From Bacteroidota bacterium (lineage in GTDB: Bacteria > Bacteroidota > Ignavibacteria > UBA10030 > UBA8401), in the NCBI GenBank assembly GCA_008933835.1, contig WBUG01000001.1, positions 62,001 through 126,000 of the forward strand: 64,000 nt of DNA, written 5' to 3'. Of this stretch, positions 46,301 to 53,730 are shown piece after piece. The notes beneath the pieces are model-generated. The model was not told where the DNA came from. It saw only the letters and a list, made by a program, of their open reading frames with translations, and did no database searches. Position numbers and translations under genes: made by a program. Numbering within the stretch: position 1 is the stretch's first letter; every line of letters starts with the position of its first letter.

Positions 46301-49247
46301 CGCCCCTTCCTGGTATCCGTCCACCGTCAACGTACGCCAGTCCACCAGCACCCGCACGCTCGGTATCACGGCGTTCGGCGATTTCGCGGTGGGTGAAGCG
46401 GCCTCCATCTTCTACTGGACGCAGGGCGCCGGGACCTACAATTGGAGCGACGACTATAACTGGAGTTCGCACAGCGTGCCGACCGCCGGCAACACGGTGG
46501 TCTTCGACGCGGACGATACGGTGGAGGTCAACATCGCGGCGGTGTGCAAAGACCTCATTCTGCACAATGATACGCTCCGTCTCACCATCCTTGCGGGGAA
46601 GACCCTCACGGTGAACGGGGATCTGACGCAGTACAGCGGCCAGTTCAGCACGCGGGCGTCGTTCCCGGCGGTGACCGGAACCGTATCGATGCTCGGCGGT
46701 CTCTTCGGATACGACTCGTCCGGCGGCACGCAGACGGTGGCGGTCCAGACGTACCGTGAGCTTCGCCTCTCCGGCGGTGGCACCAAATCGGCTGCCGGTT
46801 CCTTCACGGTGAACCGGAACCTCACGATCGCGCCGTCGGTCACGTTCGCGGGGGGCGCGAACACCATCACCGTGAAGGACAGCCTCACGAATGACGGGGT
46901 CCATACCAGCACCGGTGCGGGCAGGATCCTGCTCGACGGAACGACACAGCACCGGCTCGGCGGCAACGGGTCCTTCGGAAATCTGGAACTGAACAATGCG
47001 TCCAATGGCGCGACGCTCGCCGGGACTCTCACCGTCAACGGAACGCTGACGCTCACCGGCGGGGTCATCACCGCGCCGAACGATACGCTCATCATCGGGA
47101 TGGGCGGCACGGTCAGCCGCACGAGCGGACATGTGAACGGGTTCCTCCGGAAACGTGTCTCGCCCGCGGCGGACTCGCTCACGTACGAGCTCGGTTCGGC
47201 GTCGGCATCGGAATATCTGCCCGTGACGGTCTCGTTCGGTACGGTCTCCACCGGCGGAAGGCTCACCGTCGGGATGCTCGCCGGAGACCATCCCGACCTC
47301 GTCAATTCGACGCTCGACCCCGACTCGACCGTGAGCCGGTACTGGACCGGCGGCAATGACAGCATCGTCTTTGATTCGTACAACATCACCGTGCAATGGC
47401 TGGCCGGTGAGAACCCGGGCATCGCCGACAATAACGATATGGCGTTCGCCATCCGTTCCAACACCGGCGTATGGGATGAACTGCTCCCCGGAACCCTGAC
47501 ATCGACGAGTTTCCGCGGGATGACCGGGACGTCGTTCAGTTCGTTCGCGGTCGGAAAGGGGATGTCACGGCGCTTCACCTCCGTTGCGACCGGCAACTGG
47601 TCCGCGAACGCGACGTGGGACCTGAACAAGGTGCCGAAGAAGCGCGATTCGGTGCTCATCGTCTCGCCGCATGTGGTGACCCTGACGGCGAACAGCCGCA
47701 TCGAACACCTCGCCGTGAACAGCGGCGGCGAACTGGCGGACGCCGGATACACCCTAGACCTGTACGGCAATATGTCGTTCAGCGGCAAGTGGAGCGGCAC
47801 CGGACAGATCCGGTGGAACGACGCCACGACCGATACGCTCACCGGTACGGGAGGGAAAGCGTCCGGCAGTTCCACGCTCTATGTGTACGGCGGGAACAAG
47901 TTCGTCAACACGTCGAACGACACGCTGGCGGCCGTCCGCATCGGTGCCGGGAACACGCTCACGAATCTCGGTTCGGTGGCGGTCGCCGGTACCATCACCG
48001 GCGACAATGCCGGTTCGACATGGGCCAATGCCGCCGGCTCGCTCGTGCGGGCGGGCGGTACGTTCCTGTCCACCGGAGCGCTCACTGCGACGGCGTCCGG
48101 AAACACCGTCGTCTACAACGGCTCCGGCGCACAGAGCGTGAAGACGACGACCTACCACCACTTGCAGACCGGCACCGGCGGTACGAAGACCATCGGCGGG
48201 AACATCACGATGAAGGGGGATGTGACGATCGGTGCGGGGACGACGCTGGCCGCGGGATCGACCACCGATACGGTCTATGGAAATTGGACAAATAACGGTA
48301 CATTCACCGCTGGTACATCCACCATCGTCATGGGCGGTTCTGCAGCAGCGGCCATGGCGGGTGCCACGACCTTTGCGACGCTGACGCTCAACAAAGCGGA
48401 CAGCATCACGACCGTCACCTTGTCCAACGGCATGCAGGCCGGAACGCTGGCGATGACGAAGGGGACGATGAACACGGGCGCCAATGTCATGACCATCACC
48501 GGCACCCGGACGGGGAACGGCGTCATCAATGGGACCGTGACCCGCACGCATACCTTCGCCGCGGCGACGGCGTACGCATTCGAATCGCCCTTCACCACGG
48601 TGACGTTCGCTGCGGGAGGGACGCTGCCGACCTCGTTCACCGTGCAGACCGTGCTGGACAGTACTCCCATTGTCAACACGACGATGGACCCCATTAATCG
48701 TTACTACGTTCTGTCGCAGACCGGCGGTTCGGGCTACAAGCACGCTCTGAGGCTCCACTATGAGGACACCGAGATCGGCGCTCCGAACTCGGAGACCGCT
48801 CCGCCGCTGAAGATGTGGCGCGACTCGAGCGGCACGTGGGTACGTCTGGGAGCCACCGGCTCCAGCACGGTGCAGAATTGGGTCGAGTTCGATTCCGTCG
48901 TGAACGTCGGTTCGTTCGGCCTGTCGAGCCGCCGCATCACGAACGTGATGCTCACGCTCTCGGCCAACGCGACACATCCGTCCCCCGGGGACGAAGTAGA
49001 GTATACGGTCGCGTACAACAACTACGGCGACGGTCCGGCGTCGAACTTCATCGTCATGGCGCCGGTCCCGTTGAACACCTCGTACGTGGCGAACAGCGTT
49101 ACGGTGAACGGTTCGCCGGCAGCGGACGGTTCGCCCGGTGTTTCGGTCGGGCCGTCGGCCCTCACCATCAATCTGTCGACCATCCTGGGGGGAGCGGTTC
49201 CGGGATCGGCATCGGGGAACTTCAAATACAAAGTCACCATCAATTAA
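40362..49247 (+). CDS. Giant secreted repeat protein, 2961 residues
   Basis: Signal peptide about residues 1-31 (TAIAAMTVLTVVLPSLLRAQ). An N-terminal domain (about 32-285; FWYNGVRYTQFSVSTNGFM) resembles secreted lectin-like or nidogen-type beta domains. A fibronectin type III domain spans about 290-380 (TGMTLNWTDASANEVGFVIYR...TTYYYRVYAVN). Residues 385-2850 are beta-helix-like repeats with recurring xYNGxxxQ, LTVxG and GxTTxxG patterns. A cassette of about 110 residues occurs at 854-955 and 1652-1758. A module of about 150 residues beginning near GHVxGxLxK occurs near 1064, 1868, 2256 and 2722. A DUF11 domain ends the protein flush (FKYKVTIN). Probably an adhesin or fibre-like surface protein. 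No type 9 C-terminal sorting signal was recognised. Confidence 0.85.
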   Translation: MKSTRHHIVRRTAIAAMTVLTVVLPSLLRAQTLANYSVSRTTGISYIGINSTGNSFPSWRNSTDGNYNEDDNRSYPVDIGFDFWYNGVRYTQFSVSTNGFMDLSPSTDDGGPLVHAYGPYDDDMSEDNTSENTTLAIAPFYYDLTTYGVVDPLGESIHYEVSGTVGNRVLTVEWYRMEPWVNGGGGDPDFTFQVKLYESTGQIEFVYGAMNLNGFVFANQVYQVAKGYTAGMNSGTISASPTAAQLFLQQTPNSTTFSNANAFGNEADAAHNLGTAPASNSKITIAPPAMTAPTTLTFTAVSQTGMTLNWTDASANEVGFVIYRSDDGGATYNFITQTAANATSYAVTGLLAGTTYYYRVYAVNEGRLSSALSGNQATAAPGSPVTIASGSWKNKNIWSTNTVPGISDNATIADGHVVTIDSLVTVNSITVGQGTSGTLLIGDNATPRTITVIGNIDVKAGGIFRVNANSNTSSHSITTSGNILNAGRFVMATDADSRCAVTFNKSGTQTISGNGDSTMFHTITLNMGSSRTNVLDVFATNFRAYATGFLTITNGTFNLATGATVTPFTTSVSVPLSGGIRVNHASAVLNTTGGSTTVLGEFKVQAGTVNIGSAADNNLISRGGIFEFSGGTTTVAGRFEPFSAFDITDFTMSGGTLIVGGTGSTSTTSSPFTMSVAGSRFTMSGGTIVVRREGGGGGNDLGFVNTGYSNYSVTGGTVQIGDGSTPSGQTMSVNTAIPVYNFVVNSGNATALLVTNNLTVLNDVSITLGTLNANGRDIAVAGNWSNSNQTFTPGTGTVTFNGTGAQNVSRALGETFYRWSIVKTSGTVSLVNPVTVSDAFQLTSGTLAVGTSSLTLNGTVTGGGTLTSSASGTVSYNRSANSQTVLEANYGDLNFSNFLKDLPAAVIGIAGAFNPGNASGHTVTGNTIEYNGTGPQSIASFQYNDLTLTNNSTKTVQSGADTVLGSLTINTNAALVNNGVTLRVMGNIVHNGSHSGTGSLVLNGSSSQTISGTGTFQNLTVNNASGAVIVGDKTVNGTLTFTNGVITTNSDTLYIASGGSVVKTAGHVFGWLKKYVPNTDGITVTYEVGDAAVADSTPVTFTFTDMTSAGNLAVTTVNEDHPDVSSSYIDQTANVNRYWRSIPSDGFAYTIGTGYSITARFRNPDDLDATGNETTYRMNLYNGIRWDSTTAGTRTTTTNQATGVDSLGVYVVGIQVTSGAYRSAATGNWNVLATWERFNGVTWATPTIGQGTPDFNDGLITIRNGHTVTVTAAVTIDQTVIESGGQVTINGGNLTLNTVNNALVVNGTLRWQANTFSGWTAARLKFNAGSVYQHAMTNADQTTVPTATWAASSTCEIRGTTGGDNNTFRNTLIQTFGNFTWAPSSMSASVVFNGLLTNVAGNLRIASPNNNVLALYNTQTGTTNIGGSLIVESGYLRIKDGGGTAVVNVAGNDSLVAGTLQLSDNGAIYLRTAGGLYVHGGTLDLAAAGVTDSLTIKGDLVLAGGTVTETSTGSGVIALQGTAVQSYTDGATISNNINFVVFSNAIADLGTGVVGGQSFTAAAGSTLRLGNTAGITSAGATGNVQTTTRTFSTTANYVYNGGAAQATGNGLPATVNKLEIDNAGGVTLTTSVSVTDSLKLTNGNLAIGSNTLTITNVASLTSGTLSSGATGTVIYNRASNGQAVLPMPYGNLTFSNLNKILPSGTVSIAGTFTPGSATGHTTTGNTIEYNGSTPQNLAAWAYYNNLTVSGTNWKKLTGNTTVNGNLSVSNGTLSDSIYTLTVKGNIANTSLITGTNYLGKTVLTSGASAHALSGNGRYWILELNDVNGATASADITIDSILVLTSGVLTASSNTVICSALPGVYRPVTGGHVNGRIRKTVSASPVPQNYTFEVGDAAAYTPVDMTFQSVSVAGTVTAYQTTGDHPLLKWSGLDQTKSVNRYYTLSGSGLTFTTYDATFNFVSGDIDGGANTAYFFVKRYNAPSWYPSTVNVRQSTSTRTLGITAFGDFAVGEAASIFYWTQGAGTYNWSDDYNWSSHSVPTAGNTVVFDADDTVEVNIAAVCKDLILHNDTLRLTILAGKTLTVNGDLTQYSGQFSTRASFPAVTGTVSMLGGLFGYDSSGGTQTVAVQTYRELRLSGGGTKSAAGSFTVNRNLTIAPSVTFAGGANTITVKDSLTNDGVHTSTGAGRILLDGTTQHRLGGNGSFGNLELNNASNGATLAGTLTVNGTLTLTGGVITAPNDTLIIGMGGTVSRTSGHVNGFLRKRVSPAADSLTYELGSASASEYLPVTVSFGTVSTGGRLTVGMLAGDHPDLVNSTLDPDSTVSRYWTGGNDSIVFDSYNITVQWLAGENPGIADNNDMAFAIRSNTGVWDELLPGTLTSTSFRGMTGTSFSSFAVGKGMSRRFTSVATGNWSANATWDLNKVPKKRDSVLIVSPHVVTLTANSRIEHLAVNSGGELADAGYTLDLYGNMSFSGKWSGTGQIRWNDATTDTLTGTGGKASGSSTLYVYGGNKFVNTSNDTLAAVRIGAGNTLTNLGSVAVAGTITGDNAGSTWANAAGSLVRAGGTFLSTGALTATASGNTVVYNGSGAQSVKTTTYHHLQTGTGGTKTIGGNITMKGDVTIGAGTTLAAGSTTDTVYGNWTNNGTFTAGTSTIVMGGSAAAAMAGATTFATLTLNKADSITTVTLSNGMQAGTLAMTKGTMNTGANVMTITGTRTGNGVINGTVTRTHTFAAATAYAFESPFTTVTFAAGGTLPTSFTVQTVLDSTPIVNTTMDPINRYYVLSQTGGSGYKHALRLHYEDTEIGAPNSETAPPLKMWRDSSGTWVRLGATGSSTVQNWVEFDSVVNVGSFGLSSRRITNVMLTLSANATHPSPGDEVEYTVAYNNYGDGPASNFIVMAPVPLNTSYVANSVTVNGSPAADGSPGVSVGPSALTINLSTILGGAVPGSASGNFKYKVTIN

Positions 49248-49258
49248 TCGGAGCGGTC

Positions 49259-50314
49259 ATGAAGACTCTCACGTTCATCCTTAGTGTGTTCGTTTCGCTG
49301 CACCTCGTGTCGGCGCAGAACGCACCGGTCCGTATGGCGATGTCCGCCGGCGGACAGACCGTCCTGTTCCAGCCGAACCCTCTTGCGGATGCGAAGGACG
49401 GCGCATACATCGCCGGCAGGACGGCCGCCGGTGAGATGTACGGGTTCGCGTTCAAAGGTGTGCCGGCAGCGACGCCCATCATCGAGTTCCTCGACAAAGG
49501 AGGGAAGACCCTCAAGGCGTTGACCGTCGCCGACCTCTTCGGCGGGAAGGCCACCGCGACCGTGAAGCCGGTTCCGCTCTCCGTCGCCGGAACGAAGAAC
49601 CGTTCCGTCGCGGCGTACGATGTCACAATGCCGCAGGGGAAGAGCCGGGTGGAGATCCATTCGACGATGACCGACGGCGCCGCCGCCGGGAAGCTCATCC
49701 TGAAGGTCGGCATTACCGGTCCGCTCGCATCATCGGCATTTCTCCGTCTGACGCTTCCCTTCACGGGACAGGTCGACGCGAAGCAGAAGGGGTTCGTCAT
49801 GAGCACGGCGGACGGCCGCGCCGGTCTCTCCGGCTCGGTGCTCTCGCCCGTCGAAAAGATCTCCGTCGCGAACCGCCGGCTGAGCGTGACCGTGAAGGTG
49901 GAGGGGGCCGGTGAACAGAAGAACGCCTTCCTGGCCTCCTTCGACGCCGCACCGTCCCGCACCGAAGCGGACGCGTTGGTGAAGAAGTTCGAAACGGATA
50001 ACACCAACGATATCGTCATCGTGAACACTTCGGACCGTGAGACGGCCGAACCGAACGACACCGTCACGTACCGCATACACTGCATCAATATCGGGAAAGG
50101 TCCCGTTGCGGACGTTGTGGTGTCCAACGCCATCTCCTCCGGTACGCGGTTTCTCGAAGGTAGCGCCGCCGGCGCCGATGCGCAGGTCACGCTCGACCGG
50201 CAGCCGGCAGCTGCGCCGCAGGTCGGCGCCGTCACGTCGGTCTCCTGGAAGCTCAACGGCACGATCCTGCCAGGGGACGAGCGGACCGTCGAATTCAAAG
50301 TGATCGTACAGTAA
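49259..50314 (+). CDS. Secreted protein ending in a DUF11 domain
   Basis: A 351-residue protein from ATG 49259, 12 nt after the giant gene, with CGGAGCGG as a weak RBS. The signal peptide is KTLTFILSVFVSLHLVSAQ. Residues 20-240 have no family I recognise (MAMSAGGQTVLFQPNPLAD; KPVPLSVAGTKNRSVAAYDVTMPQGKSRVEIHSTMTDG; LRLTLPFTGQV). Residues about 245-351 are a DUF11 domain (NDTVTYRIHCINIGKGPVADVVVSNAI) ending VEFKVIVQ. It may be an assembly partner of the giant protein; this rests only on gene order. Confidence 0.8.
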   Translation: MKTLTFILSVFVSLHLVSAQNAPVRMAMSAGGQTVLFQPNPLADAKDGAYIAGRTAAGEMYGFAFKGVPAATPIIEFLDKGGKTLKALTVADLFGGKATATVKPVPLSVAGTKNRSVAAYDVTMPQGKSRVEIHSTMTDGAAAGKLILKVGITGPLASSAFLRLTLPFTGQVDAKQKGFVMSTADGRAGLSGSVLSPVEKISVANRRLSVTVKVEGAGEQKNAFLASFDAAPSRTEADALVKKFETDNTNDIVIVNTSDRETAEPNDTVTYRIHCINIGKGPVADVVVSNAISSGTRFLEGSAAGADAQVTLDRQPAAAPQVGAVTSVSWKLNGTILPGDERTVEFKVIVQ

Positions 50315-50351
50315 ACAGAACATTTCACAACAGGACTCTTCAGGGGATCGT

Positions 50352-52031
50352 ATGAATCGCATAGTATCATCCATCGCCGTCGTCATGCTGCTGGGACTGC
50401 TCGCGGCGGAGACCGCGTACGCGGTCGGAACACCGGCCGGAACCGTCATTCAGACCCGCTCCCGTATGGTGTACACCACGGCAGGAGGCGGCCAGAGCGA
50501 TACGGTCTATTCGAACTACGTCAGTTTCACGGTGGCGCAGGTCGCATCGGTCAACATGACGCCCGCCAGCAACGCCTCCACCGCGAACGCGGACAGCGTT
50601 TATGTCGCCTATCCCGTCACGGTGACCAACTCCGGCAACGGTTCGGACTACTTCACCTTCTCCGCCGTCTCCTCGAAGGGGTGGAGCGTGACGTACTACT
50701 TCGATGCCAACGGGAACGGTATCCTCGATGCCGGTGAGCTCTCCGGCGGCGCCGTCACGCAGACACCGAACTTGGCCGCTGACGCCGAGTACAAACTGAT
50801 GGTCCGCATCTTCGTCCCGCGCTCCGGCGCGCTCAACGGACAGAAGGACACGACGACGGTCACGGCAAAGTCGCATTTCGATACGACCAAGTCGAACACC
50901 GCGGCGATGGTCACGACGGTCAACACCGTCAACTTCCCGACCATCGGAACGGCGCTCACCGTGACCCCGTCTAACCCGTCGCCGGGGCAGAACGTCGTGT
51001 ACTCCATGACGCTCACGAACACCGGTGCGGTCGCAGCGACCGGCGTCACCTTCACGGACCTCATCAACACCGGCCTCTTCTCCTTCGTGAGCGCCACGAC
51101 CACCCAGGGGACCTTCGACGGCGTCGCGGTGCCTGCGACGTGGACGGTCGGGACCATCAATCCGGGCGGAAGTGTGACCGTCTCCATCACGCTGCAGGTG
51201 AAACCGGCGGTCGCACTCGGCACAACGCTGACGAACGTCATCAATGTGCACTACACCGTCGGCGGCAACACGTTCACCGTCACCACCAACAATCCGTACG
51301 CGGCGGTGGGCGTTGTCCGCGGTGTGCAGATCTCTCCGCTGAACCTCTCGGCGTCGAAAGAACCGGACGATACGCTCGTCTACGCGCTGACGGTGAAGAA
51401 CACCGGGAACTCGAAGGACGTGCTCGAACTGTCGTTCAGCTCGGACAAGGGCTTCCCCTGGACGCTCTACCGTGACGTCAACGGGAACGGCGTGTACGAC
51501 GGCGGCGATGTCGCCCTCACCGATTCTCCCGGTTCCAACACCGGCGTTGACGTGGATTCGGTGGCCTCGACCGACAGCGTGAAGATCCTCGCCCGCGTCG
51601 TCGTGCCGAACACGGAGACGGACCAGGAGCAGGACCTCACCACGGTCACCGTGAAGTCGGCGGCGGACAATGCGAAGTTCCAGAGCTCGAACCTGACCAC
51701 CACGGTGAACATCGCCGCCCTCACTCTCAGCCGTACCGTCTCCCCGTCAGGCGACCAACCTCCGGGACAGGAGATGAACTTCGAAGTGTCGTTCCAGAAC
51801 AACGGCCACGGGAAGGCATACAATGTGGTAGTGACCGAGACGGAAGGGGACAGTATGTCGTACGTCGCGAACTCCGTCACCATCAACACCGTGGCGAAGA
51901 CCGATGCGGCGGACAGCGATGAGGTGACCGTCACGACGGCGGGGGGGCGTAAGGTCATCACCGTGAATCTCGGCACCGTCAACGCCCTGTCGTCGGTCGG
52001 CATCATCCGGTACCGCGCGTCCATTCATTAA
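50352..52031 (+). CDS. Secreted DUF11-repeat protein, copy A of a tandem pair
   Basis: A 559-residue protein. Signal peptide about 1-25 (IAVVMLLGLLAAETAYA), then the shared module GTPAGTVIQTRSRMVYTTAGG...SNYVSFTV, DUF11/TIGR01451-type repeats, and calcium-loop-like stretches (YFDANGNGILDAGEL and DVNGNGVYDGGDV). The C-terminal domain ends flush with IIRYRASIH. It is closely similar in layout to the next gene, so the two are tandem duplicates. It lies 37 nt after the previous gene. Confidence 0.85.
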   Translation: MNRIVSSIAVVMLLGLLAAETAYAVGTPAGTVIQTRSRMVYTTAGGGQSDTVYSNYVSFTVAQVASVNMTPASNASTANADSVYVAYPVTVTNSGNGSDYFTFSAVSSKGWSVTYYFDANGNGILDAGELSGGAVTQTPNLAADAEYKLMVRIFVPRSGALNGQKDTTTVTAKSHFDTTKSNTAAMVTTVNTVNFPTIGTALTVTPSNPSPGQNVVYSMTLTNTGAVAATGVTFTDLINTGLFSFVSATTTQGTFDGVAVPATWTVGTINPGGSVTVSITLQVKPAVALGTTLTNVINVHYTVGGNTFTVTTNNPYAAVGVVRGVQISPLNLSASKEPDDTLVYALTVKNTGNSKDVLELSFSSDKGFPWTLYRDVNGNGVYDGGDVALTDSPGSNTGVDVDSVASTDSVKILARVVVPNTETDQEQDLTTVTVKSAADNAKFQSSNLTTTVNIAALTLSRTVSPSGDQPPGQEMNFEVSFQNNGHGKAYNVVVTETEGDSMSYVANSVTINTVAKTDAADSDEVTVTTAGGRKVITVNLGTVNALSSVGIIRYRASIH

Positions 52032-52047
52032 TCGGGACAGAGACTCC

Positions 52048-53730
52048 GTGCACATCCGTTCCCTGATATCGACCTTCATCGCGGCACTGCCGTTCCTGTT
52101 CCTCGGAGCGGCCGAGACGGCGTTCGCCGCTGGAACGCCCGCCGGTACGGTCATCCAGACCCGTTCGCGGGCAGTCTATACCACCGCCGGCGGTACGGCG
52201 ACGGACACCGTCTTTTCGTCGTTCGTCTCCTTCACGGTGCGGCAGGTCGGCGCCTTCAACGTTACGCCGTCCGATGACGGCCGCTCCTCGTCGAGCGACA
52301 GCGCGTCGGTGGAATATCCGGTGACGGTGACGAACTCGGGGAACGGTACGGACGCCGGAACGCTCACGGCGGTGTCGTCGCACGGCTGGACCGTGACGGT
52401 GTACCGCGACGCGAACGGAGACGGCGTCCTCCAGCCGGCGGAGATCACGGCCGGACCGGTCTCTCAAACAGTCTCACTGCCGGCGGATGCGGCCGAACGC
52501 TTCATCGTCCGGCTGTTCGTGCCGAGGACGGAAGCGATGGACGGCCTCAAGGACACGGTCTCGTTACAGGCACGTTCGTTGTTCGATACGTCCAGACATA
52601 CGACGGGACGGTACATCACGACGGTCCGCTCGGCGGACCTTCGTTCCGTTCTCTCCGGCCTCACGGTCGACGACCCGCTTCCGTCGCCCGGTTCCACGAT
52701 CATCTATACGTTCACACTGTCCAACGCCGGCTCACTTCCTGCGCAGGGGGTGACGGTCCATGACATCCTTCCCGCCGGATTGACGCTCGTTTCCGGTAGT
52801 TCCTCGCAAGGGAGTTTTACGTCGAGCTCCGCGCCGCTCGTGTGGTCCCTCGGCACCGTTGCCTCGGCCGGCACGGCGACGATCACGCTGACGGCGACCG
52901 TGAACGCATCGGTCGCTTCCGGAACGGTCATACCGAATGCGATGACGGTCTTATACACCGTCGGTTCCAATTCCTATGTCCGCACCTCCAATTCCGTGCA
53001 GGTCACGGTCGGTGGCTCGCCGTCCTACGGTGTTTCCCTCGTCCGTGAGAACAGCTCAGCGGTGAAGGAGCCGGGAGACACCGCGGTGTACCGGTATCGA
53101 CTGACGAACACCGGAAATTACAGCGATGTCATCGAACTGACGCCCCTTTCGTCCCGCTCACTCGGCTGGGGATTGTACCGCGACTCGAACGGGAACGGTC
53201 TCTTCGACCCTGCCGATGCGGCGATGACGAACACGAACGGAGCGGGCGCAGCGGACACCGATTCCATCGCGGCGGGTGACAGCGTCCGGTTCTTCGCAAG
53301 GGCGATCGTCCCCCGCTCCTACGCTGACTTGCTGACGGATACGCTCACGGTGACGGCGGTATCGTCAGGCGACGGCACGAAATCGGCAGTGCAGAACGCT
53401 CTCACCACCATCGTTGAGCCGGTCGTCGTCCTATCAAAGAGCGTGCTCCCGGCCGGAAGCCAGCCCGCCGGCGCCGTCGTCACCTACACCATAGCGTACA
53501 GCAATACCGGCAGCGTATCGGTCGCGGCCTTCACGGTCACGGACGTGACCCCGGCGTCGACCGAGTACATTCCGAACTCCGTGAAGGTGAACGGGACCGG
53601 TGTGAATGACAATACGGGGGCGTTGTCCGTGACGGAGGACCCCGATGCGAACACGGTCATCGCCGTTTCGGTCGGCGCGCTCAGCGCCGGCGGTTCCGGT
53701 TCGGTCGAATTCAAAGTGAGGATCAAATGA
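52048..53730 (+). CDS. Secreted DUF11-repeat protein, copy B of a tandem pair
   Basis: A 560-residue protein from GTG 52048; no ATG gives an intact signal peptide (ISTFIAALPFLFLGAAETAFA). The N-terminal module GTPAGTVIQTRSRAVYTTAGG matches copy A almost residue for residue. It has the same calcium-loop-like stretches (YRDANGDGVLQPAEI; YRDSNGNGLFDPADA), the same repeat order, and ends VEFKVRIK. Divergence is greatest in the middle. Its stop overlaps the start of the OmpA-type gene (ATGA). Confidence 0.85.
   Translation: MHIRSLISTFIAALPFLFLGAAETAFAAGTPAGTVIQTRSRAVYTTAGGTATDTVFSSFVSFTVRQVGAFNVTPSDDGRSSSSDSASVEYPVTVTNSGNGTDAGTLTAVSSHGWTVTVYRDANGDGVLQPAEITAGPVSQTVSLPADAAERFIVRLFVPRTEAMDGLKDTVSLQARSLFDTSRHTTGRYITTVRSADLRSVLSGLTVDDPLPSPGSTIIYTFTLSNAGSLPAQGVTVHDILPAGLTLVSGSSSQGSFTSSSAPLVWSLGTVASAGTATITLTATVNASVASGTVIPNAMTVLYTVGSNSYVRTSNSVQVTVGGSPSYGVSLVRENSSAVKEPGDTAVYRYRLTNTGNYSDVIELTPLSSRSLGWGLYRDSNGNGLFDPADAAMTNTNGAGAADTDSIAAGDSVRFFARAIVPRSYADLLTDTLTVTAVSSGDGTKSAVQNALTTIVEPVVVLSKSVLPAGSQPAGAVVTYTIAYSNTGSVSVAAFTVTDVTPASTEYIPNSVKVNGTGVNDNTGALSVTEDPDANTVIAVSVGALSAGGSGSVEFKVRIK

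Noticed and set aside
49100-49247. Type 9 secretion C-terminal sorting domain on the giant protein
   Set aside because: The C-terminus is a DUF11 strand ending FKYKVTIN; the usual motifs of a type 9 sorting domain are not seen.
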